Shown: piece after piece, positions 1 through 4,448 of the stretch | Position numbering within the stretch: the stretch's first letter is position 1 | How the letters are laid out: the number at the start of each line of letters is the position of its first letter | Assembly (NCBI GenBank): GCA_050013395.1 | Contig: JBEKFI010000148.1 | Coordinates: forward strand, 1 to 6,623 | Length of the DNA: 6,623 bases | From: JBEKZD01 sp050013395 | GTDB lineage: Bacteria > Verrucomicrobiota > Verrucomicrobiia > Palsa-1439 | Direction: 5' to 3' | Position numbers and translations under genes: made by a program | Notes under the pieces: model-generated | The model's input: only the letters and a program-made list of their open reading frames with translations | Told to the model about the DNA's origin: nothing | The model's database searches: none

Positions 1-201
1 TTGACCTCCTCCTTGAGTGGCTGGATGAGGCGTAGGTTATTGCAGGAGTTGAGAGAGAGCACGCAGGGATTTCGCGACAGGGTAGTTTCCTTCTCAGCTC
101 CTCTTCCTTGTCCTCGCCAAAACCGGCCCACGTGCCGTTTCCTGCCGTCGCCGCCTACTGCTGCTTGCCTAACGCTGTCGCCCAGCCGTGACGCAGGACA
201 C
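1..201. other. No supported gene
   Basis: I see no convincing gene here. An open frame runs from the left edge on the plus strand to about 228, but it opens with TTG, its translation is rich in Pro, Ser, Arg and Cys with no recognisable motif, and no ribosome binding site precedes it. The stretch around 93-125 is pyrimidine-rich on the plus strand (CTCCTCTTCCTTGTCCTCGC), which looks like low-complexity spacer rather than coding DNA. The tail of an off-window gene cannot be excluded. Confidence 0.5.
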
Positions 202-230
202 TTGACCGCCCGAAGCGCGTTTGATTGAAT
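202..230 (+). promoter_or_regulatory. Candidate sigma70-like promoter for the 79-aa gene
   Basis: TTGACC (202-207) is followed after exactly 17 bases by TTGAAT (225-230). The first differs from the TTGACA consensus at one position; the second matches TATAAT at four of six. Transcription would begin near 237, about 20 bases before the ATG at 258 and just before a good Shine-Dalgarno sequence at 247-253. The geometry is right, but the call rests on motif matching alone. Confidence 0.4.
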
Positions 231-246
231 CGTTTTCCGACGGAAT

Positions 247-253
247 GGGAGGA
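247..253 (+). promoter_or_regulatory. Shine-Dalgarno site deciding the start at 258
   Basis: GGGAGGA lies four bases before ATG 258. It favours this ATG over the in-frame upstream TTG at 225, which has no ribosome binding site and lies inside the proposed -10 box. Such a strong site is exceptional in this window, where most genes have none. Confidence 0.6.
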
Positions 254-257
254 CTAC

Positions 258-497
258 ATGAAAGGCAGACAACCGGGCCGCCCAACCAAATGGGTTCACG
301 CCAGCGTTGAGCAGGGGATTTACGTGGATAGAACCGGGTTTAAGTTTGCGGTCTGGGAGAAGTGGAAACGCAAGGAACGGATGGTCGGCACTCTCACGGT
401 CAGTGTCGGTGGCCTGCGCTGGCTGCCGGCGAATGGGAAAGCCCAGCGCCGGCACAGTTGGGGCGAAATCGCCGCGTGGTTGAGCGAGAAAAGCTGA
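258..497 (+). CDS. Small basic protein of unknown function (79 aa)
   Basis: I do not recognise a family. The product is a 79-residue, Lys/Arg- and Trp-rich protein beginning MKGRQPGRPTKWVH. It has a central segment KFAVWEKWKRKERMVGTLTVS and ends with RRHSWGEIAAWLSEKS. It has no cysteines, signal peptide or membrane segment; the charge suggests a nucleic-acid or nucleoprotein partner, which is inference. ATG 258 is chosen over TTG 225 because GGGAGGA precedes it at good spacing. It is the only plus-strand gene supported here and is convergent with the DUF2283 gene, the two stops lying only about 30 bases apart with no obvious terminator hairpin between them. Its frame is intact and its codon use is coding-like. 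Function is unknown. Confidence 0.6.
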   Translation: MKGRQPGRPTKWVHASVEQGIYVDRTGFKFAVWEKWKRKERMVGTLTVSVGGLRWLPANGKAQRRHSWGEIAAWLSEKS

Positions 498-526
498 CGC
501 GCCAGCGCCGAACACACAATCAACTG

Positions 527-775
527 TTATCGCCCGTACTTCTTGGTTGGCTTCTCGCGGACGAGCGAGGGGGCTTCGACAGATGCCAGCGCAAACTCCA
601 CCGAATCCGGCTGACGGATTTGTTCCGAAGCGTCCAGCAGTTCGAGGGAGACGAGACGACCGGCCTTGTCGTAATCTAGGATCAACCCCTCGCGAACCTC
701 ATCGCTGTCAGCGACCTTGGCCTCGCTGAGGATGATGGACAGGGTGTCGGTTTCCTTGTCGTAAATGACCTTCAT
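527..775 (-). CDS. DUF2283 family protein, antitoxin-like partner
   Basis: The 82-residue product matches the DUF2283 pattern: MKVIYDKETDTLSIIL at the N-terminus, a middle part with SDEVREGLILDYDKAGRLVSLELLDASE (residues about 24-51, quoted in part as VREGLILDYD and RLVSLELLDA), then a short charged tail ending KPTKKYGR. The family is small, mostly beta, and of unsettled biochemical role. It often neighbours DUF4258 genes, and the pair has been regarded as toxin-antitoxin-like. GGAG at 785-782 sits six bases before the ATG, a good ribosome binding site. The ancestral stop of the upstream DUF4258 gene overlaps this ATG as ATGA, so the two were probably translationally coupled. The frame here is intact, while the partner's is not. 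Family assignment is firm; an antitoxin role is inference. Confidence 0.8.
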   Translation of the reverse strand: MKVIYDKETDTLSIILSEAKVADSDEVREGLILDYDKAGRLVSLELLDASEQIRQPDSVEFALASVEAPSLVREKPTKKYGR

Positions 776-831
776 GTTTGTCTCCAGTACTTGCCAACCT
801 TGCTCGTCTTGTAGGCGCTGACGACAACCTT
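772..831 (-). pseudogene. Out-of-frame C-terminal end of the DUF4258 gene
   Basis: Reading from base 831 in the shifted register gives KVVVSAYKTSKVGKYWRQT and then TGA at 774-772. This is the typical DUF4258 ending (a hydrophobic strand, then Ala-Tyr-Lys-Thr-Ser-Lys and a Lys-Tyr close). Its TGA overlaps the DUF2283 ATG as ATGA. A single extra base at about 832, or a two-base deletion there (for instance a lost Tyr codon part, PTA-Y-x-VVV), explains the break. With one base removed the full protein would be 85 residues. The lesion could be a recent mutation, an assembly error or, less likely, recoding. Confidence 0.7.
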
Positions 832-1030
832 ACGCCGTCGGCTCGTCTTTGACAATCACTCGCAGGAGGAGATGCCCTTCCGGACCGACCTTGGATTGGC
901 GGATCTGCCGGCCCTTCTTTGCTGGCAATAGCTGTTCCGGATTCCGCACCACGGCTTCGACTTCTGCCTCGGTGGTGTCGCGCCGCTGCATCTCGAACCG
1001 TGCATGGCTAGAAATCTGAATCGGCTTCAT
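830..1030 (-). CDS. DUF4258 family protein, C-terminus lost to frameshift
   Basis: The product shows the DUF4258 core: MKPIQISSHARFEMQRR, then TTEAEVEAVVRNPEQLLP, KKGRQIRQSKVGPEG and LLLRVIVKDEP. The conserved His-Ala-x-x-x-Met-x-x-Arg start and the 'V..NPE' helix end are visible. DUF4258 proteins are small and are suggested to be RelE/barnase-like RNases or toxins, often next to DUF2283. I prefer ATG 1030 (66 aa) because family members begin at this point; GTG 1057 would add MRAGYDAVA. Neither start has a clear Shine-Dalgarno sequence. The frame stops at TAA 832-830, just before the last family strand. The missing piece (VVVSAYKTSKVGKYW) follows immediately in another register, so the gene is frameshifted or misassembled. 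Any toxin activity may be lost. Confidence 0.65.
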   Translation of the reverse strand: MKPIQISSHARFEMQRRDTTEAEVEAVVRNPEQLLPAKKGRQIRQSKVGPEGHLLLRVIVKDEPTA

Positions 1031-1070
1031 CGCCACGGCATCATAGCCGGCACGCACCGCGTTGTTGAGA

Positions 1071-1113
1071 CTCCGTCTTCCGCCTTCATCCCTCTGCCCT
1101 CATCCCTTTCCCC
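1071..1113. repeat. Low-complexity pyrimidine/purine tract
   Basis: The minus strand reads as runs of GGGATGA/GAGGG/GAAGG; TCATCCCT occurs twice on the plus strand (1086-1093 and 1100-1107), 14 bases apart. It separates the relic at 1207-1100 from the DUF4258 gene and looks like degenerate minisatellite spacer. No function is evident. Confidence 0.45.
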
Positions 1114-1207
1114 GGTGGCCGGTCAGATAGGTTTTGTCCGGCGATTCGATGGCGTTCTCGAACACGTCGATGACGGCAGGCACAAATGGCGAGAGCCTCT
1201 TACCGGA
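1100..1207 (-). pseudogene. 35-codon open stretch after the NERD gene stop
   Basis: Directly after the NERD stop (TGA 1210-1208) the same frame stays open for 35 codons to TGA 1102-1100. It reads SGKRLSPFVPAVIDVFENAI, then ESPDKTYLTGHRGKG. The composition is protein-like and about 70% of codons end in G or C, unlike ordinary spacer. There is no ATG; GTG codons occur within it. I do not recognise the family. It may be the 3' remnant of a deleted gene, or a C-terminal extension of the NERD protein cut off by a nonsense mutation. I cannot tell which from sequence alone. Confidence 0.3.
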
Positions 1208-2020
1208 TCAGTTTATCCACGATGGTGACAGCTTATCGTAGAGGTCTCTCTGCTTCTTGAGGATGTGCGCTTCGAGAATCCCGCATATATGCACGATGTC
1301 GTCTTCGGAAAGCTCCGAATGCTCGTTTTGGATGAAGGACAACAAACCCGAAACGTTAAGCACCCAGACTTCGGCGCCTTCCGGTCGCCTGGCTGTGTAC
1401 CAACCAACGAAGACGACTGCCGGTCTTACCGGCGCGTCGCGATTAGCGTTCTCACGAATCCATTTCCGGATGAAATCACGCTCTGCCTTTGCCTGTGCAA
1501 TCGGGTCACGGTCAAGCTTGGTGCCGGGAATTGTGACTCTGGTTCCGTCGTATTCGATTTTCGCGTTCGGGTCCTTGGGTTTGCTGACGGCCTTCGTGTT
1601 AATCGTAAACACACCAGTGGGTCCGATGACGATGTGGTCGATGTTGAAACCATCTGCAAGGAAATCGTGATAAACTCGGTACCCATGAGCGCGCAGCTTC
1701 TCTAACTCCTGACCAACAGTCCGCTCGCCATCGCGTCCGAGTTTCAACTGACAGTACCTTTTGTAAAGTGGTCTCAATCGAATGGCGGCAAAGGCTATGT
1801 AGCCAATCGCTATCACCGTCGTAATCCATGGGAGCCGTGGTATCTTGAAAAACCAGAACCACCAATCCCAAAACGCCAACGCGCCGACAACCAACGCGGT
1901 GAGCAAGTAGAAGTCGATTTTCTCGTCCCACACCCGGTCCATCTGCTCTTGAAGCGATTGACCCGCCTGACGAAGTGGCGGTCGTCGAAGTGGCGATTCC
2001 TTTTCGTCGTTAGCCGTCAT
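1208..2020 (-). CDS. Membrane-anchored NERD-domain protein
   Basis: About 270 residues from ATG 2020. A charged N-terminus is followed by two hydrophobic segments (about residues 39-57, LLTALVVGALAFWDWWFWF, and 65-80, WITTVIAIGYIAFAA). A NERD (nuclease-related) domain follows at about 94-205: GRDGE at 95-99, IDHIVIGPTGVFTINTK at 127-143. NERD is a PD-(D/E)XK-like fold found in predicted DNA-processing or signalling proteins. The usual acidic residue of the E/D-x-K motif is Asn here (N141-T-K143), so hydrolysis is uncertain. The domain probably faces the cytoplasm. ATG 2065 is in frame too but would overlap the nuclease gene; ATG 2020 lies 14 bases after that gene's stop, and neither has a clear Shine-Dalgarno sequence. 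It is probably co-transcribed with the restriction genes, suggesting a defence accessory role, which is inference. Confidence 0.75.
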   Translation of the reverse strand: MTANDEKESPLRRPPLRQAGQSLQEQMDRVWDEKIDFYLLTALVVGALAFWDWWFWFFKIPRLPWITTVIAIGYIAFAAIRLRPLYKRYCQLKLGRDGERTVGQELEKLRAHGYRVYHDFLADGFNIDHIVIGPTGVFTINTKAVSKPKDPNAKIEYDGTRVTIPGTKLDRDPIAQAKAERDFIRKWIRENANRDAPVRPAVVFVGWYTARRPEGAEVWVLNVSGLLSFIQNEHSELSEDDIVHICGILEAHILKKQRDLYDKLSPSWIN

Positions 2021-2034
2021 GAGAATACGGACTG

Positions 2035-2799
2035 CTACGAATGGCTCGCGAGTGTGATACCCCATTCACAACGACACTTGTCAAAACCAAGCCCGCTTTC
2101 GTAGAACGTTTTCACGTCCGCATACCGGAAGAAGTGAAAACGACTCGCGTGCTGGCGGAAGGGTGATTCCCGCATGTATCTCGCAAACAATTCGGCCTCT
2201 TCGTCATCCGGCCCGATAACATAAAGCTCCGCGCGAAACCGATCCGGAATTCGGAGAAGACGAAGCAGGCCACTTTTGACTTTGGTGCTGTGCTCGACTT
2301 CGAAAGCGTACTTTGGGTAAAGACCTTCTGAGTCTTCCGCCATCCACATCACGTCGGTGTTTCGCATCTTCTCCAGTGGCAACGCAAGCAAGTCGTCAGC
2401 GTCGTTGCGTACAGTAGCGAGCTTTGAGATCGGCTCACCTTGGAACCGTCGGATAACCTTGTCGGTTGAGTTCGTAAAGGTCTCGTAACCACAGAGCGCG
2501 CCCAACTGAAGAAGCATACCCTGTTGTTCTCCGTGCAAATCAGTAGTCTCGCCCAGCCCAACTCCGGTTGGTGCAGGTAACTCAGCGAGTTTATACCCTG
2601 CCTGACCACTGACCGTCTTAAACGGTTCGAAGATGCTGTATTGGCGAACCACCCGTCTGATTGTGGCACGCCAAGTAGGCGTCTTGGGTCTGTAAGGATT
2701 GCCTGCAAGGCTTGCAGTGATGTCTTTGAGAGACGCTTCGCCGCCAAGATGACGAATAGTGTCTGCGACAAGCTCCTTCCAAGAAATAGGCTGTGGCAT
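2035..2799 (-). CDS. Winged-helix PD-(D/E)XK nuclease, probable type II restriction enzyme
   Basis: 254 residues. Residues 1-75 look like a restriction-associated winged helix: SWKELVADTIRHLGGEASLKD, then TPTWRATIRRVVRQYS and a wing ending GYKLAE. After a short linker (76-92) comes an alpha/beta domain with a PD-(D/E)XK-like signature: D149 in NTDVMWM, then E167-V-E169 in YAFEVEHSTKV with K173 shortly after, and the strand AELYVIGPDD. This would cut double-stranded DNA. It follows the methyltransferase by 40 bases on the same strand, the usual M-then-R arrangement that lets the modifying enzyme be made first. No ribosome binding site is clear. I cannot name a characterised homologue; the restriction role rests on motif plus context. 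A methylation-dependent nuclease or a repair-type nuclease are alternatives. Confidence 0.6.
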   Translation of the reverse strand: MPQPISWKELVADTIRHLGGEASLKDITASLAGNPYRPKTPTWRATIRRVVRQYSIFEPFKTVSGQAGYKLAELPAPTGVGLGETTDLHGEQQGMLLQLGALCGYETFTNSTDKVIRRFQGEPISKLATVRNDADDLLALPLEKMRNTDVMWMAEDSEGLYPKYAFEVEHSTKVKSGLLRLLRIPDRFRAELYVIGPDDEEAELFARYMRESPFRQHASRFHFFRYADVKTFYESGLGFDKCRCEWGITLASHS

Positions 2800-2839
2800 C
2801 AGCCAAATCTGATAGCAGGATGCAATCCGAACCGCCAGA

Positions 2840-4282
2840 TTATTTCACGCGGAAGATTTCCGTCTCGCACCGCACAATGTGAGTGGTGGCGAGCTTGATG
2901 GACTGCGGAGTGTGCGACCACGCAGATTGCACGTCGGCATCGACGGTCGTGTGGACGACGCTGCCGGCCCGGACCTGAGCGCACGAGAGAAAGACGAACT
3001 TCGTCTCGTGGAAGATGCGCTCGGTCACAATTTCGGGCTCGTTCGCCATTGAGCCGATCCGATCCATAGATCCGCCCTTCGGATCAAGATCATTCTGCAA
3101 AAATGTTGTAGGCCGACTCCCTGCCCCGAATGCTTTCGGGGTGAATGAGTCGGCGTCCGTCCCCAGCGCCGCTTCGCAGAAGTGGCCTACAACGGACACG
3201 CCTACACGGACGCGGAACTCCCGCAGCCACACCTCAATCACTTCCCTGTCTGCTCGCTTGCTGGCGGTCAGCAGATAGGTGAGGTCGAGTTCGATGCCGA
3301 CGAAATGTCGACCTTGCCGGAAACACGCGACCGCTGTCGTACCGGCGCCCATGAACGCGTCGAGCACCAAGTCACCTTCGTGTGTGGACGCGAGCAGGCA
3401 GCGTTCAACGAGCGCGACCGGCTTTTGTGTCGGATGTTTCCCGAAAATCTTCTCAGTCTTACCGGGCGCGGGCATCTTCCAGACCGTTTTCATTTGTTTC
3501 CCGGTCACCGCCTTCATGGCCTTGTAGTTGAAGATGTGACGGCTCTTCTCGGTTTTGGCGGCCCAGAGAACGGTCTCGGTCGAGTGCGTGAAGTAACGGC
3601 ACGACAGATTCGGCGGCGGATTCGGCTTTTCCCAAGCAATGTCATTCAAAATCTTGAACCCGAGTTGTTGCATGGCGTAGCCGACGCTGAAGATGACGTG
3701 GTGCGTGCCGGTCACCCAGATGGTGCCGTTGGGTTTGAGCACCCGCTGGCAGCGGCGCAGCCATTCGCGGTTGAAGTTGTGGTTCTCCTCCGCGCCCCGG
3801 CTGCGATCCCAATCGCCCTTGTCCACCTTGACCATCCGGCCCGCGTGACAAGTGATGCCGCCGTTGGACAAGAAGTAGGGCGGGTCGGCGAAAATCATGT
3901 CGAAACAACCGGCCTCACCGTGCTTCGCGTAGATGGCATCTAATATCGAGAGACAATTGCCGTGGTAGAGCCAGATGCCATGGGCGTCATCGCGGAAGAT
4001 GGGTTCGAGAGAAATTGTAGCGGCGTCCGGTAGGGATGGCTGGCCCAGTCGTCCGTGGGTCTCGGATGGCGGCGCGCTCGGCGAGCGCGCCCTACCAACG
4101 GCTTCGGCGGACAAGCCGTCATCTTCGAGCACAATGCCGTCGAGAGGACTCAAGCACTCAGGCTTTTCGGCGTAACGGACGGCGGGTTTAACGGCGGCAA
4201 CCGGGACGGTCGCCCTACTCTGAACGGCGGCGGGCGGGACGCCCACCCTACTGTGATCGGATTTGCGCGTTTTTCTCGCCAT
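2840..4282 (-). CDS. DpnA/HindIII-like beta-class adenine-N6 DNA methyltransferase
   Basis: 480 residues; typical relatives are about 270-320. Motif order is beta class: motif IV DPPYFLSNGG at 133-142, the shared block KGDWDRS at 155-161, the target-recognition region with NPPPNLSCRYFTHSTETVLW (221-240), GKHPTQKP (281-288), then the SAM-binding motif I DAFMGAGTT (308-316). DPPY indicates N6-adenine methylation using SAM. The middle closely resembles M.DpnA (GATC) and M.HindIII (AAGCTT) as I remember them; specificity cannot be read directly. The first 90 residues and residues about 364-395 are encoded largely by palindromic repeats (see those entries). The last about 68 residues (ANEPEIVTERIFHE onward) are unfamiliar. 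ATG 4282 is the only reasonable start before Met129. It probably protects the host from the adjacent nuclease. Confidence 0.88.
   Translation of the reverse strand: MARKTRKSDHSRVGVPPAAVQSRATVPVAAVKPAVRYAEKPECLSPLDGIVLEDDGLSAEAVGRARSPSAPPSETHGRLGQPSLPDAATISLEPIFRDDAHGIWLYHGNCLSILDAIYAKHGEAGCFDMIFADPPYFLSNGGITCHAGRMVKVDKGDWDRSRGAEENHNFNREWLRRCQRVLKPNGTIWVTGTHHVIFSVGYAMQQLGFKILNDIAWEKPNPPPNLSCRYFTHSTETVLWAAKTEKSRHIFNYKAMKAVTGKQMKTVWKMPAPGKTEKIFGKHPTQKPVALVERCLLASTHEGDLVLDAFMGAGTTAVACFRQGRHFVGIELDLTYLLTASKRADREVIEVWLREFRVRVGVSVVGHFCEAALGTDADSFTPKAFGAGSRPTTFLQNDLDPKGGSMDRIGSMANEPEIVTERIFHETKFVFLSCAQVRAGSVVHTTVDADVQSAWSHTPQSIKLATTHIVRCETEIFRVK
3105..3193. repeat. Palindromic element in frame in the methyltransferase C-terminal part
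   Basis: GTTGTAGGCC (3105-3114) and its perfect complement GGCCTACAAC (3184-3193) bracket two nested stems: CCGACTC (3113-3119) with GAGTCGG (3147-3153), and CCCCGAA (3124-3130) with TTCGGGG (3135-3141) around a TGCT loop. The methyltransferase reads through it without a stop as residues about 364-393 (VVGHFCEAALGTDAD, then TPKAFGAGSRPTT). A further hairpin, GATCCG-N5-CGGATC, lies beside it at 3069-3085. The catalytic core is complete before this point, so the insertion affects only the tail. Confidence 0.75.
4029..4096. repeat. GGTAGGG/CCCTACC palindromic element in the methyltransferase N-terminus
   Basis: GGTAGGG (4029-4035) and CCCTACC (4090-4096) are inverted termini of a 68-base element. 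Inside is GGCGCGCTCG (4071-4080), one base, then CGAGCGCGCC (4082-4091), an almost uninterrupted palindrome. On the minus strand the terminus reads GGT AGG, so its TAG is out of phase, and the segment encodes VGRARSPSAPPSETHG and following residues (about 62-88). These residues precede the enzyme's core and have the low-complexity Pro/Ser/Arg composition of repeat-derived peptide. Confidence 0.75.
4187..4252. repeat. Tandem 33-base repeat with GGGCGTCCCGCC core in the methyltransferase N-terminus
   Basis: On the minus strand two adjacent 33-base units (4252-4220 and 4219-4187) both start AGTAGGG and contain a (G)GCG-x-CC-GTCCCG-like core. They encode SRVGVPPAAVQ and SRATVPVAAVK, an 11-residue repeat at residues 11-32. 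The first unit can fold (GGGCG 4232-4236 with CGCCC 4240-4244). Its core matches the arms of the large palindrome at 6464-6534. The pattern suggests duplication of a palindrome arm inside the gene with the frame kept. Confidence 0.65.
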
Positions 4283-4338
4283 GATCAGGATCGATCACTT
4301 TTGATCGAAAATGATCAAGATCTTTCGGTGGGATGATC
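4283..4338. promoter_or_regulatory. GATC cluster and TTGATC-N6-GATCAA palindrome at the methyltransferase start
   Basis: Seven GATC sites lie in 56 bases immediately upstream of the methyltransferase ATG (starting at 4283, 4289, 4293, 4303, 4313, 4319 and 4335). TTGATC (4301-4306) and GATCAA (4313-4318) form an 18-base operator-like inverted repeat about 19 bases before the start codon. No clear -10/-35 pair or ribosome binding site is visible in the region. If the enzyme methylates GATC, the cluster could couple transcription to methylation state or to enzyme binding. The sites are seen; the regulatory role is inference. Confidence 0.45.
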
Positions 4339-4348
4339 TCACGCAGAG

Positions 4349-4436
4349 CTCACAGAGTTCACAGAGAAGATTTCGCCTGATTCCTTGAGAGGAAGGAATC
4401 AGGCGAACAACTCAGCGTCTCTGCGCACTCTGCGAG
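4349..4436. repeat. Large imperfect inverted repeat with a 15-bp hairpin, possible terminator region
   Basis: The centre is a perfect 15-base stem, TTCGCCTGATTCCTT (4372-4386) with its complement at 4393-4407, around a GAGAGG loop. It is flanked by inverted arms rich in CACAGAG/CTCTGCG (4349-4367 and 4418-4436) that match at 16 of 19 positions. The element fills the gap between the glycosylase stop (4449) and the methyltransferase start (4282), about 42 bases after the stop. There is no long U-tract on the minus strand after the stem (it reads ATCTTCTCTG), so rho-independent termination is only possible. It looks like a dispersed spacer repeat. Confidence 0.7.
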
Positions 4437-4448
4437 AACCGTATGTCG

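Noticed and set aside
1..228. Open frame from the left edge
   Set aside because: TTG start at the first base, no ribosome binding site, composition not protein-like.
2021..2065. Upstream ATG (2065) as NERD start
   Set aside because: It would overlap the nuclease gene by 31 bases and adds residues that mirror that gene's end; ATG 2020 sits just after the stop.
3182..3943. 253-codon open frame on the plus strand
   Set aside because: It is antisense to the methyltransferase, whose motifs are unambiguous, and its translation (many His, Val, Arg) shows no family features.
4372..4407. Strong hairpin as a definite rho-independent terminator
   Set aside because: No U-run follows the stem on the minus strand; kept only as a possible terminator within a repeat.
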